Source: an uncultured Elusimicrobiales bacterium (GTDB lineage: Bacteria; Elusimicrobiota; Elusimicrobia; Elusimicrobiales; Elusimicrobiaceae). From it: a stretch of 64,000 nucleotides of DNA. Both the position numbers and the translations under genes were made by a program. The stretch covers positions 62,001 through 126,000 of the forward strand of contig CALVGG010000002.1 of assembly GCA_944327085.1 (NCBI GenBank), read 5' to 3'. This document shows positions 15,584 through 23,664 of the stretch, one piece after another; within the stretch, counting starts at the first letter, position 1, and every line of letters starts with the position of its first letter. Under the pieces are notes generated by a model, which was given only the letters and a program-made list of their open reading frames with translations, did no database searches and was not told the origin of the DNA.

Positions 15584-17362
15584 ATGAAAAAGACATGCTT
15601 ATTGCTTTTCTTGTTTTTCGTAAGCTGCGGTGTATGGGCGCAGGAGCGCATCACCCAGTTTATTTCCACCGCCAAGGTGGACAGCCAAGGCACCGCCCTG
15701 GTGCAGGAAGATATTTCCGTAGTGGCCGAGCACCAACATATCCGCCGCGGCATTTACCGGGATTTGCCCAATTCCGCCCAAGAGCCGGTGGAAATAATTT
15801 CTTTGGAAATGGACGGGCAACCTCATCCGTTTTTTATAGAGAAAGGCAAAGAGACTATCCGCGTGAATTTTGGGGGCAAGCATTTCATTCCCCGCGGGCC
15901 GCACACCTATCGTTTAACCTATAAAATAAAAAATGTGGTGCGGTTTTTCCCAAAGTATGATGAGTTTTATTGGAACGTAACGGGGAATAATTGGGAATTC
16001 CCCATAGAAAGTGCGGTTTTTGAGCTGGGCCTTCCGCAAGGGGCCGTGCCGCAGGAAGAGGCAATTTCTTCTTACATCGGCTATTACGGGCAGAAAGGCT
16101 ACCCCGCCGTGCGTGAGCAGCTGGTATTTTGGACGCCTTCCCCCTTGGCGCCCCGCCAGGGGCTTACGGTGGCCGTGCCGTGGCAAAAAGGCATCGTGCA
16201 TCCCCCGGTGTTAAGCTGGTGGCAGAAACATGCGGATAACGCCTTGCTGGCTTTTGTAATTGGGCTCGTGGCCTTGTTATGGGGTTTTTATTATATGGCT
16301 TGGCGCAAAGTGGGCAGAGACCCGCACGCGCGCGTAATACGCCGTTTTGACCCGCCGGAAGGTTTTTCCGCCGTGATGACGGGGTACGTATATCATGCGC
16401 AAATTGCGCAGTCTTCCTTAGCTGTTTGTTTAAGCAGCCTGGCCGTAAAGGGGGCTTTAGAAATAAAAGAGGAAACCTCTTTCCTTTCCGGCACCAAGTA
16501 TACGCTTAGCTTAAAAAACAAACAGGCGCCTATGTTATCCCCCGAAGAGAAAAAAGTGTTGAATGCTTTGTTTATCGGCTCCCGTACGGAAGTGGTAACG
16601 GGCATGGAGGCGCGCCCTATATTTAGAGCGGCGGACGCGGCTTTATCTTCCTTCATTTCTAAACAAGGGGGGAAAAAATACTTTGTGTTTAATGGCGTGT
16701 ATAACCTGCTTACCGTGGCCGCTTTGGCGCTGCTGGTGATAGCGGGCGGCATGCGGGAGCCTGCCATCTTTTCCGGTGTATTGGGAATGTTCATTGCCGT
16801 TATTACCTATCTTTGGTTTAATGCACGCAATAAAGGCATTTTAAAAACTGTGGGCATGCTGGCGGTACTTATTGTATTGAGCTTTTTCCAGTTTGCCATA
16901 TTGGGGGAAGTTGCTCATCCTTTCCCCATATGGTTAGGGATGACGTTGGTGGGTCTTTCCGGCGGGTTTTTTGCCTGGTGGATACAAAGCTATACCCCGC
17001 TGGGGCGCAGCGTGATGGACCAAATAGAAGGTTTTAAAGAATATTTGGAAATTGGTGAAGGGGGCCGGGTGGAAATGTCCAACCCGGCGCAGGCCGCGCA
17101 AATATTTTGCGATTACCTGCCCTATGCCTATGCCCTGGGCGTGCAAAGCAAATGGATAAAAGCGTTTAAACAAAAAGTGGACGACGCCACCCTTACCGGC
17201 AGTATGCACAACCGCGGGCTGATGATGACGAATGCCTCCTCCCTCACCCGTATGGTTTCCGGCTTTGGGGCAGCGGTGAGCCAGTCCGCCCGCGGCAGCG
17301 GTTCGGGCGGCGGCGGTTTTTCGGGCGGCGGTTCAGGCGGCGGCGGTGGCGGCGGGCGCTAA
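15584..17362 (+). CDS. DUF2207 family membrane protein
   Basis: 592 residues. Signal peptide ending GVWAQ, then the DUF2207 extracytoplasmic domain (about 25-200; ISVVAEHQHIRRGIYRDLP, FYWNVTGNNWEFPI). A membrane helix at about residues 218-240 is followed by a cytoplasmic region and two further helix pairs at about 365-440. It ends in a Gly/Ser-rich tail (SGGGGFSGGGSGGGGGGGR), which is characteristic of the family. The molecular function of DUF2207 proteins is unknown; they often occur near LemA proteins, and a LemA cluster is present at 37640-41527. Monocistronic. Confidence 0.85.
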   Translation: MKKTCLLLFLFFVSCGVWAQERITQFISTAKVDSQGTALVQEDISVVAEHQHIRRGIYRDLPNSAQEPVEIISLEMDGQPHPFFIEKGKETIRVNFGGKHFIPRGPHTYRLTYKIKNVVRFFPKYDEFYWNVTGNNWEFPIESAVFELGLPQGAVPQEEAISSYIGYYGQKGYPAVREQLVFWTPSPLAPRQGLTVAVPWQKGIVHPPVLSWWQKHADNALLAFVIGLVALLWGFYYMAWRKVGRDPHARVIRRFDPPEGFSAVMTGYVYHAQIAQSSLAVCLSSLAVKGALEIKEETSFLSGTKYTLSLKNKQAPMLSPEEKKVLNALFIGSRTEVVTGMEARPIFRAADAALSSFISKQGGKKYFVFNGVYNLLTVAALALLVIAGGMREPAIFSGVLGMFIAVITYLWFNARNKGILKTVGMLAVLIVLSFFQFAILGEVAHPFPIWLGMTLVGLSGGFFAWWIQSYTPLGRSVMDQIEGFKEYLEIGEGGRVEMSNPAQAAQIFCDYLPYAYALGVQSKWIKAFKQKVDDATLTGSMHNRGLMMTNASSLTRMVSGFGAAVSQSARGSGSGGGGFSGGGSGGGGGGGR

Positions 17363-17372
17363 ATTTAACCTT

Positions 17373-17403
17373 AAAAAACCCCGGTGTTTAGCCGGGGTTT
17401 TTT
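17373..17403. terminator. Bidirectional terminator between convergent genes
   Basis: AAAAAACCCCGG / CCGGGGTTTTTT (12 bp, 7-nt loop). It serves the DUF2207 gene (plus) and the C_GCAxxG_C_C gene (minus). Confidence 0.85.
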
Positions 17404-17422
17404 ATTGTATTGGGGATAAAAA

Positions 17423-17875
17423 TTATTTTTCCTGTTCTTTTATGTATTCTTCCAGCAGGCGTGCTGCGCAGCCCACTTTGTCCACACAGGGGCGCACTTT
17501 GTAATATTCTGGCGTGCGCGGGGCGGGAACGGGGGAACCTTCCGGCTTAACCAGGCCCAATAGTTCCCGGCAGATGATGGAGCCGTTTTCTTCTTTAAAC
17601 CGGCGCACCAATTCTTGCACGCGGGCATACATTTGGGCTTTGTGTTCAGGGGAGGCGTCCGCCTGGGCGTATTTTAAGCCCAGCGCCATTAACATACCGC
17701 TGACTGCCCCGCATGTTTCACGCAGGCGGCCTATGCCCCCGCCAAACGGGAGGGAAAGTTTAAGGGCGGTTTTTTCGTCCAATCCCAGTTCTTGGGCAAA
17801 CGCGCCCAATACCGCCTGGGAACAGGCGTGCCCTTTTAAAAAAAGTTGTTTGGCTTTGTCTTCATGTGTTGTCAT
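17423..17875 (-). CDS. C_GCAxxG_C_C family redox protein
   Basis: 150 residues. Conserved Cys occur in GHACSQAVLGAF, RETCGAVSGMLMALG, SIICRELLG and VRPCVDKVGCAARLLEEY, matching the C_GCAxxG_C_C family of small redox-type proteins often found with oxidoreductases in anaerobes. The cysteines probably hold a metal or Fe-S centre or form thiol relays; no enzyme activity is established. The -10 TATAAT ends 7 nt before the ATG and there is no ribosome binding site. It stands alone. Confidence 0.85.
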   Translation of the reverse strand: MTTHEDKAKQLFLKGHACSQAVLGAFAQELGLDEKTALKLSLPFGGGIGRLRETCGAVSGMLMALGLKYAQADASPEHKAQMYARVQELVRRFKEENGSIICRELLGLVKPEGSPVPAPRTPEYYKVRPCVDKVGCAARLLEEYIKEQEK

Positions 17876-17882
17876 TTCTTAA

Positions 17883-17888
17883 ATTATA
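17883..17888 (-). promoter_or_regulatory. -10 TATAAT, leaderless geometry (C_GCAxxG_C_C gene)
   Basis: TATAAT on the minus strand ends 7 nt before the ATG at 17875. Confidence 0.45.
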
Positions 17889-17919
17889 TAAATAAATACA
17901 CACACCCAGGCCGATAAAA

Positions 17920-17928
17920 TGATATGAT
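17920..17928 (+). promoter_or_regulatory. Extended -10 TGA-TATGAT of the Ala/Pro/Glu lipoprotein gene
   Basis: TGA-TATGAT, 46 nt upstream of the ATG at 17975. GAGGG in the leader is the likely ribosome binding site. Confidence 0.45.
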
Positions 17929-17974
17929 AAAAAAAACTAAAAAAATAACAAACTAAAAAAGAGGGTTATTTAAT

Positions 17975-18229
17975 ATGAAAAAACTGATGACGTTACTAGC
18001 TGTGTTAGCCAGCGCCGGTTTACTGGCTGCCTGCGGCAATGCCGCGCAGGAAGAAGCCGCCCCGGCGGATGAAGCTGTGGTGGTAGAAGAAGTGGAAGAA
18101 GTCCTTCCTGTAGAAGAAGCCGCCCCGGCCGAACAAGCCGCTGCTGCTGATGAAGCTGCCCCGGCCCCGGAAGCCGCCCCGGCCGAACAAGCTGCTCCCG
18201 CGGCGCAAGCTGCCCCTGTGCAACAATAA
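17975..18229 (+). CDS. Ala/Pro/Glu-rich lipoprotein
   Basis: 84 residues. The lipobox LLAAC places the lipidated Cys at residue 20. The mature protein is low-complexity: a VVVEEVEEVLPVEE acidic stretch followed by repeated EAAPAEQAA / EAAPAPEAAPAEQ units. It is anchored in the outer or inner membrane and probably extended and unstructured, perhaps a spacer or surface-coat lipoprotein of the Lpp or small-antigen type. No specific function can be assigned. Strong terminator follows. Confidence 0.75.
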   Translation: MKKLMTLLAVLASAGLLAACGNAAQEEAAPADEAVVVEEVEEVLPVEEAAPAEQAAAADEAAPAPEAAPAEQAAPAAQAAPVQQ

Positions 18230-18246
18230 AACAGGTTATTTTGGTC

Positions 18247-18270
18247 AAACGCCCCGTAAGGGGCGTTTTT
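18247..18270 (+). terminator. Terminator of the lipoprotein gene
   Basis: AAACGCCCC / GGGGCGTTT with a GTAA loop and a T5 run. Confidence 0.85.
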
Positions 18271-18285
18271 GTTTTAAAAGTATAT

Positions 18286-18741
18286 ATGCACGCTGTTTGT
18301 TATTTGCAAACGCCTTGCGGCTGCCTGGCGGTGGAGGATGACGGAAAGTATATTCTGTCCGTCCATTTCACTGCGCGGCCTGCTTGCGCGCCGCGGCCCA
18401 GCCCTTTGGGGCAGAAAGCCCTTTTGTTTTTGCAGGCTTATTTTGCCGGCAAGCGCCCGGTTTTTAATTTGCCGCTTGCTGGCCGGGGTACGGCCTTTCA
18501 GCAGGCGGTTTGGCATGCCTTGCAGGACATACCTTACGGGCAAACCCGCACTTATGGGCAGATTGCCGCGGCCGTTGGCCGTCCCAAAGCGGTGCGCGCC
18601 GTGGGGCAGGCTTGCCACGTAAACCCGTGGGCCGTTGTGGTGCCGTGCCACCGGGTGGTGGGGGCGAACGGAAAATTAACCGGTTATGCGGGTGGATTAA
18701 ACAAAAAAGCCTGGCTTTTAAATTGGGAAAATGCCCGCTAA
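18286..18741 (+). CDS. ogt: Methylated-DNA-protein-cysteine methyltransferase
   Basis: 151 residues from the ATG at 18286. The acceptor motif PCHRV places the reactive cysteine at residue 121, preceded by the DNA-binding helix region QTRTYGQIAAAVGRPKAVRAVGQA. The protein transfers methyl groups from O6-methylguanine to its own cysteine in a suicidal repair reaction. The terminator of the upstream lipoprotein gene ends only 15 nt before this start, so a promoter must overlap or read-through must occur; no ribosome binding site is seen. It is convergent with an AlkD-like gene, and the two stop codons share one hairpin. Confidence 0.9.
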   Translation: MHAVCYLQTPCGCLAVEDDGKYILSVHFTARPACAPRPSPLGQKALLFLQAYFAGKRPVFNLPLAGRGTAFQQAVWHALQDIPYGQTRTYGQIAAAVGRPKAVRAVGQACHVNPWAVVVPCHRVVGANGKLTGYAGGLNKKAWLLNWENAR

Positions 18742-18755
18742 TTAAGCGGGCGTTT
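18733..18755. terminator. Hairpin containing both stop codons of ogt and alkD-like
   Basis: GCCCGC (18733-18738) and GCGGGC (18746-18751) enclose TAATTAA, in which the ogt TAA and the convergent TAG overlap. GTTTT follows on the plus side; the minus side is weaker. Confidence 0.6.
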
Positions 18756-19430
18756 TAATGCCTTGGCGGCGGCTTTAATGTCTGCGGGTACGCGGAAAGA
18801 TTCCCCAATTTTTTGTATGGCTTTGTTGTGGGTAAAATCGTCCAGTTTGTCTTGCTTTAAAAAAGCTAGGGTTTGCTGCGGCTGGTGCACGCATAACACG
18901 CTTACGGCCCAGGCCACCGCCATTTTGGCGTAAAAACCTTTTGCGGGGCAATTGTTTAGCAAGGTAAACAATTCTTTGGCGTAAGGTTCTTTGGTAAAAT
19001 GTGCCAGCGCCGTTACGGCCGCAAAGCGGAAGTAATATTCCCGCGTGTCTTTAAAATAGGGCGCAAGCAGGGCCCACGTTTCCTGCGGGAAGCGCCGGGC
19101 TATTTTTAGGCTGGTGCAAAAGCTGTCGCACACGCTCCAGCAGTTTATTTTGGGTACAAACTGCTTAATGAGCGCAAAAACGCTTTCCGGCCCATCTTTT
19201 AGCTCTCCTATCACCATACCTTGCAGCATCAGTTCTTCCAGGGTGTCTTCCGTCAGTAACGCCAGCGCTTGCGCGCCGTGTTTGCGGGCCAGTTCTTTGG
19301 CTAAACTGCGCAGCGCCGGCAGGCGCACCCCTAATATGGGGGTGGAAATACCGGGCAGCAGTTTGGCGCTAAATTGTTGATACTGCGCATCAGCCAACGA
19401 GAGTAAACGTTTTTTGAAAGCTTGTTGCAT
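18738..19430 (-). CDS. AlkD-like DNA alkylation repair protein
   Basis: 230 residues from the ATG at 19430; longer frames overlap the divergent methyltransferase gene and lack family similarity. The protein is a solenoid of helical HEAT-like repeats, with the AlkD-type N-terminus (LLPGISTPILGVRLPALRSLAKEL) and central WSVCDSFCTSLK and YYFRFAAVTALAHF motifs. AlkD-type glycosylases excise bulky or positively charged alkylpurines such as 7-methylguanine and 3-methyladenine. The 3' end overlaps that of ogt by 4 nt in convergent orientation, pairing two alkylation-repair genes. The promoter has TGC-TATAAT 7 nt before the ATG. Confidence 0.85.
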   Translation of the reverse strand: MQQAFKKRLLSLADAQYQQFSAKLLPGISTPILGVRLPALRSLAKELARKHGAQALALLTEDTLEELMLQGMVIGELKDGPESVFALIKQFVPKINCWSVCDSFCTSLKIARRFPQETWALLAPYFKDTREYYFRFAAVTALAHFTKEPYAKELFTLLNNCPAKGFYAKMAVAWAVSVLCVHQPQQTLAFLKQDKLDDFTHNKAIQKIGESFRVPADIKAAAKALKRPLN

Positions 19431-19437
19431 ATTATAG

Positions 19438-19446
19438 ATTATAGCA
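19438..19446 (-). promoter_or_regulatory. Extended -10 TGC-TATAAT of the alkD-like gene, leaderless geometry
   Basis: On the minus strand TGC-TATAAT ends 7 nt before the ATG at 19430. No Shine-Dalgarno. Confidence 0.55.
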
Positions 19447-19509
19447 GAGGGGGCGCAGAAGGGTAAAATTGTATAATAAATTATTCTGTTTTTAGTGAGG
19501 TATTTATAT

Positions 19510-20169
19510 ATGAATGCTGGAACCACCACGGATTGGCGGGAAAAAGAATTAGCCCAATGGTATAACAAAAATATGCGCGGCAGTTTGGAAGGATACGCCG
19601 CATTGTTCGGTTTTGATAAAAATGACGACGTGCTGGACCTGGGCTGCGGGGACGGCACCCTACTGGCCATGGCCGCCAAAAAAGGCGCCCGCGTAACGGG
19701 GGTGGATATTTCCGACGCACAGCTGGATAATGCCCGCGCGGCTTTAAAAGGGGTAAAAAACGCGCGGTTTATCAAAAGCACTTTGCAGGAAATAAACTTT
19801 GCGGATAATTCTTTTACCAAAGTGTCTATCCGCAAGGCCATCCACCACTTAACCAATGACGAAAAAGGCCAGCTGATTGATAAAATACATCATTGGTTAA
19901 AACCCGGCGGCATTTTAATTATTGAAGATATGATTTTAACCTTCGCCCTGCACCGGCGGGATGAAAACCGCCCGTTGGTGGAGAAAGACGCCGCCGTTTA
20001 TTACGGGGCCAACTGGCCCGCATTTAGGGAGGCTTTTTATACCACCATGTATAAAGAACTGCCGTGTGATTTGGCACAGCTTACCCACCATCTGTTGTTT
20101 ACGGGGTTTCATATTGTGAAAATTGTCAGCCCGGCGTGTTTTATGTCCACCGTGATTGCGGAAAAATAA
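19510..20169 (+). CDS. SAM-dependent class I methyltransferase
   Basis: 219 residues from the ATG at 19510, preceded by GTGAGG. Motif I is VLDLGCGDGTLL (about residues 41-52), motif II VTGVDIS, and the post-motif region WLKPGGILIIEDM follows the UbiE/Coq5-like Methyltransf_11/25 fold. It methylates an unidentified small molecule or lipid. The stop codon directly abuts the ATG of an MFS transporter gene, so the two form an operon and may act together, for example in making and exporting a methylated metabolite; this last point is inference. Confidence 0.8.
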   Translation: MNAGTTTDWREKELAQWYNKNMRGSLEGYAALFGFDKNDDVLDLGCGDGTLLAMAAKKGARVTGVDISDAQLDNARAALKGVKNARFIKSTLQEINFADNSFTKVSIRKAIHHLTNDEKGQLIDKIHHWLKPGGILIIEDMILTFALHRRDENRPLVEKDAAVYYGANWPAFREAFYTTMYKELPCDLAQLTHHLLFTGFHIVKIVSPACFMSTVIAEK

Positions 20170-21369
20170 ATGAAAGATAAAGCTTTAATAAAGGGGTGGA
20201 CGTTAGTTGTCTCCTCGTTTGCAGTGGTGTTTGCGTTTAGCACGGTGGACCATGCCATATCCCCGCTTGTGGAGTGGCTGCAGGAGTTTTTTGGCGTAGC
20301 GGCTGTGAATATTTTGTGGCTCATCAGCTCCTGCACGGCCGGTATAGTGGTGGGCCTGTTTGTGGGGCCGCAGTTTATTAAAAGCGTGCGCATAAGCCGG
20401 GCGGTATGGCTTAGTTTGCTTATGATGGCGGGCGGCGTGTGGGCTTTTGTGGCTACGCCTTCGTTTGCCTTATCTTTGGCGGTACGGTTTGTGTTTGGGC
20501 TGGGGGCGGGGCTGTTTAGCACCGTGCTCTGGTGGCTTGCTTACGAAAGTATAGACCGCCGCTTTTATACCCCTATGATTACCGTGCTTACTGCCGCGCG
20601 CCCCATGGCGGTAGCGGCGGGGGTGCCGCTTGTGATGTATGGCGGGCAATACATTAGCTGGCGTTGGTCTTTTGCGGCGCTGGGGGTGATAACGGTGCTG
20701 TTTTGCCTGGCGTTTTTGTGGGCCTCGCCAACAGATAACGCGGTTAAACATCCTTTTACGCCTAAAGCTTTGTTGCAACGTTACCGGGCCGCGTGGAACA
20801 CCCCGCGTTTAAAAACTTTCTTTTCGGCCATGTTTATTAACCGTTTGTGTTATTTTGGGTTTTATTCTATGCTGGGGCTGTGGTTTATCGGCTATTATGA
20901 TTTAAAGACGGTGGAAATTGCCCGCCCGTTAATGGCCATTGGCATTTGTGAAACGCTGATTAATTTTGTGGTTCCTTTTCTGCTGAAAGTGGGGGCTAAA
21001 AAATTATTTTATGTATCTGTACTGGGCAATGCAGCGGCGTTTGCCGTGTTTGCGTGGGGGGTGCTGCCGCTGTGGTGGGCCATTGTGTTTATCGGCCTGT
21101 TTGCCATGACGGACCGCATTTACAATATGCTGCTGCTGTTGTTTATACCCAAAGTGTTTGATTCTTCCAAGGACCGCACCACCATTGGCAGTTTGGTAAC
21201 ATTGGTTTCTTGGGCGGCGTTAATGGCGGTTTCCTGGTTGGAAGGGGCCTTATTAAATGTGGTGGGGTTGAATGGAACGGCCGCGTTCCTGTTGGTGGCA
21301 CTGATAGCGGGCACTGCTTTATATATAAAAGTGCTTAAACGCACGGTGTTTGCCGGTGCTGCCGCATAA
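20170..21369 (+). CDS. MFS transporter
   Basis: 399 residues with 12 predicted membrane helices in two six-helix halves, a central polar loop at about 190-215 (ASPTDNAVKHPF) and a loop RFVFGLGAGLFSTVLWW in the first half. This fits the major facilitator superfamily, probably a drug, sugar or metabolite exporter of the inner membrane. The start immediately follows the methyltransferase stop with no intergenic gap, so the genes are co-translated. No residues that would define the substrate were recognised. Confidence 0.8.
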   Translation: MKDKALIKGWTLVVSSFAVVFAFSTVDHAISPLVEWLQEFFGVAAVNILWLISSCTAGIVVGLFVGPQFIKSVRISRAVWLSLLMMAGGVWAFVATPSFALSLAVRFVFGLGAGLFSTVLWWLAYESIDRRFYTPMITVLTAARPMAVAAGVPLVMYGGQYISWRWSFAALGVITVLFCLAFLWASPTDNAVKHPFTPKALLQRYRAAWNTPRLKTFFSAMFINRLCYFGFYSMLGLWFIGYYDLKTVEIARPLMAIGICETLINFVVPFLLKVGAKKLFYVSVLGNAAAFAVFAWGVLPLWWAIVFIGLFAMTDRIYNMLLLLFIPKVFDSSKDRTTIGSLVTLVSWAALMAVSWLEGALLNVVGLNGTAAFLLVALIAGTALYIKVLKRTVFAGAAA

Positions 21370-21374
21370 AACTT

Positions 21375-21383
21375 TGCTACAAT
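21375..21383 (+). promoter_or_regulatory. Extended -10 TGC-TACAAT of the NlpE-like gene
   Basis: TGC-TACAAT, 26 nt upstream of the ATG at 21410. The leader contains CAGGAGAGG as ribosome binding site. Confidence 0.5.
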
Positions 21384-21409
21384 AATAAAAACAACAGGAG
21401 AGGACCCCT

Positions 21410-21862
21410 ATGAAAAAATACGTATTAGTAGTGCTTGTAATCATTTTTGCTGCCGGACTGGTGTGGTTCGGTACTTTAGACCAGGAAGCGCAGGACGGAC
21501 TGCTGGAGCCTGAACAGCAAGTGCAAACCGAACAGACGCAAGCCCCGGCGGAAACTGCCGCCCCGCAGGTGCAAGGCGTTTATGAAGGCGTTTTGCCGGC
21601 GGCGGACTGCCCCGGCATTCAAACCACGCTTACTTTATACACAAACGGTACGTTTCAATTAAATGAAGTTTATTTGGAACGCGACACGGCTTTTACTCAA
21701 ACCGGCAGTTTTACCATGGCCGATACCCTGCTTACCCTTTTGCCGCAGGAAGATTCTCCGCGTTATTTGCGTTTGGGAGCCGGCACCGCCACTTTCTTAA
21801 ATGCGGACGGGCAACCCTACAGCGGGGAATTGGCCGACCATTATGTGCTGAAGCAAAAATAA
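21410..21862 (+). CDS. NlpE-like envelope protein
   Basis: 150 residues. A membrane anchor or signal (residues 4-20) and a Gln/Glu/Pro-rich linker (about 28-52) precede an NlpE N-terminal-like beta-barrel: GVYEGVLPAADCPGIQTTLTLYTNGTFQLNEVY. In E. coli NlpE, a lipoprotein sensor of envelope and copper stress, this stretch has a CxxC pair; here only the second Cys is kept (AADC). There is no lipobox, so it is anchored by an uncleaved helix or secreted. Likely periplasmic; function uncertain. Confidence 0.65.
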   Translation: MKKYVLVVLVIIFAAGLVWFGTLDQEAQDGLLEPEQQVQTEQTQAPAETAAPQVQGVYEGVLPAADCPGIQTTLTLYTNGTFQLNEVYLERDTAFTQTGSFTMADTLLTLLPQEDSPRYLRLGAGTATFLNADGQPYSGELADHYVLKQK

Positions 21863-21882
21863 TCCTGTTTACGTTTAAACCT

Positions 21883-21913
21883 AAAGCCGCCGCAAACTGT
21901 GGCGGCTTTTTGT
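21883..21913 (+). terminator. Terminator of the NlpE-like gene
   Basis: AAAGCCGCC / GGCGGCTTT, 9-nt loop, followed by TTTGTT. Confidence 0.8.
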
Positions 21914-22007
21914 TGCCCAAAATTTTTTGCCCGGTTTTTGATTGGCGCTATTTATCCGAAAGGCACCTGTTGATTAAGCTGGCGCCCGGAGAAAATAAAA
22001 TACTTAT

Positions 22008-23372
22008 TTAACGCAAAAACAGACGAAGCAGAAAATCCTTCCATTTGGTGTAAGGCTGGTAACGGGCGGGTAAGTCTATCCAGGTTTTTTTGTCTAATAT
22101 ACTTTTTTGGTGGGAAAAAGTATGAAAGCCAAATTCCCCGTGATAGTTGCCCATGCCGCTTTCTCCCACCCCGCCAAAAGGCAGATAAGGCGTGGCTAAA
22201 TGCAAAATTACATCGTTAGTACATCCACCGCCGTAGCGGCAAAATCGGGTAAGGTGTGTGATGTTTTGTTTATTGCGGGAAAATATGTACAGCGCCAGCG
22301 GGTGCGGGCGGGATTCAACCGCTTGAACTACTTCTTCTATATTGCGGTAAGTTAATATGGGCAATATGGGGCCGAAAATTTCTTCCTGCATGGCTTTGTC
22401 TTCCCAGGTGGCGGGGCTGAGCACGGTGGGTGCTATTTGCAGGGTTTTGGCGTTGCTTTGCCCGCCGATAACGGCTTTTTGTGCGTCCTGCAGGGCAAGC
22501 AGGCGGGTGAAGTGTTTTTCATTAATAATTTTGCCGTAGTGCGGGTTGGCAAGCGGGTCAGGGCCAAACTGGCGGGCAATTTCCTGGCGCAGGGCTGCTA
22601 TAAAAGGCTGCAAAATGCTTTCCTGGCACAGGATATAATCCGGCGCTACACAGGTTTGCCCGCAGTTTAAAAATTTGCCGAAAACAATGCGCCTGGCCGA
22701 TAGAGAAATGTTGGCGGTTTCGTCCACAATACAGGGGCTTTTGCCTCCCAATTCCAAAGAAACGGGGGTTAAATTTTCAGCCGCGCGGCGCAGCACCTCT
22801 TTGCCCACGGCGGCACTGCCTGTAAAAAAGATGTAATCAAATTTTTCAGACAGCAAATATTGGTTTTCTTTTCTTCCGCCGGTTACTACGGTTACGTATT
22901 GCGCCGGGAAAACCTCCTGCAATAGTTGGTGTATGCACCGGCTGGTGTGGGGGGAATAGGCACTGGGTTTTAACACCACGGTATTGCCGGCGGCAACGGC
23001 GTCTATCAAGGGTTCAATACTAAGCAGGAAAGGATAGTTCCACGGGCTGAGGATCAGCACATTGCCCCGCGGGACGGATTGGATAATGCTTTTGGCGTGG
23101 AAATTGGCCATAGGCGTGCGGACTTTTTTATCTTTAGCTAAAGCCGGCAGATGTTTTAAAAAATAGTCAATTTCACCCAGGCAAAGGCCAATCTCGCACA
23201 TATAAGATTCGGTGGCGCTTTTTCCCAAGTCTAAATACAATGCCTGGCAAATTGTTTGTTCTTTGGCGCGGATAAGCTGTTTTAATTTTTTTAAATATTG
23301 TAAACGGGTTTTTACGGGAAGCGTAGCCCCCGTTTTAAAAAAACGGCGTTGTTGTTGCAGTATTGTGTCCAT
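22008..23372 (-). CDS. Aldehyde dehydrogenase, class 3-like
   Basis: 454 residues. The general base is Glu207 (SLELGGKSP) and the nucleophile Cys241 (NCGQTC). LILSPWNYPFLLSIEPL, the NAD-binding FFTGSAAVGKEVL, EEIFGPILPILTY and LPFGGVGESGMGNYHG are the standard family blocks. The length and the short basic/hydrophobic C-terminus (WKDFLLRLFLR) fit the fatty-aldehyde/class 3 branch, which may associate with the membrane. It oxidises medium- or long-chain or aromatic aldehydes with NAD(P)+. Start supported by GGGGGGA 5 nt upstream. Confidence 0.9.
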   Translation of the reverse strand: MDTILQQQRRFFKTGATLPVKTRLQYLKKLKQLIRAKEQTICQALYLDLGKSATESYMCEIGLCLGEIDYFLKHLPALAKDKKVRTPMANFHAKSIIQSVPRGNVLILSPWNYPFLLSIEPLIDAVAAGNTVVLKPSAYSPHTSRCIHQLLQEVFPAQYVTVVTGGRKENQYLLSEKFDYIFFTGSAAVGKEVLRRAAENLTPVSLELGGKSPCIVDETANISLSARRIVFGKFLNCGQTCVAPDYILCQESILQPFIAALRQEIARQFGPDPLANPHYGKIINEKHFTRLLALQDAQKAVIGGQSNAKTLQIAPTVLSPATWEDKAMQEEIFGPILPILTYRNIEEVVQAVESRPHPLALYIFSRNKQNITHLTRFCRYGGGCTNDVILHLATPYLPFGGVGESGMGNYHGEFGFHTFSHQKSILDKKTWIDLPARYQPYTKWKDFLLRLFLR

Positions 23373-23481
23373 AATCCCCCCAATTAAACTGCTTTAAATA
23401 CATTATGGCATAAAATAACGGGTAAAGTACGTATTGAATATACTAAAAATCCGGCAAATGAAACAGGGTTTAAGCAAACAA

Positions 23482-23509
23482 AAAAGCCGCTTTTTATAAA
23501 GCGGCTTTT
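23482..23509 (-). terminator. Terminator of the tRNA-Val gene
   Basis: 12-bp inverted repeat AAAAGCCGCTTT / AAAGCGGCTTTT with a TTAT loop directly after the tRNA 3' end on the minus strand. Confidence 0.8.
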
Positions 23510-23513
23510 AAAA

Positions 23514-23589
23514 TGGTGGACCGGAAGGGACTCGAACCCCTGACCCCCTGCGTGTAAAGCAGGTGCTCTACCAGCTAAGCTACCGATCC
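23514..23589 (-). tRNA. tRNA-Val, anticodon UAC
   Basis: Acceptor GGATCGG / CCGGTCC, D arm with AGCTGGTAGAGC, anticodon stem CCTGC / GCAGG with loop TTTACAC (anticodon TAC), T arm GGGGTTCGAGTCCC, encoded ACCA. Reads GTA and other Val codons. Confidence 0.95.
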
Positions 23590-23664
23590 GAAAACAGTTG
23601 TTATAAGAACCTATATTTATTTTAGCATAAAAAAAGGTTCTTCTCAACTTATTTTCACGGGCGG

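Noticed and set aside
18738-19856. A 372-residue version of the alkD-like gene
   Set aside because: The extra N-terminal 142 residues overlap the divergent methyltransferase gene, are not family-like, and lie upstream of a good extended -10.
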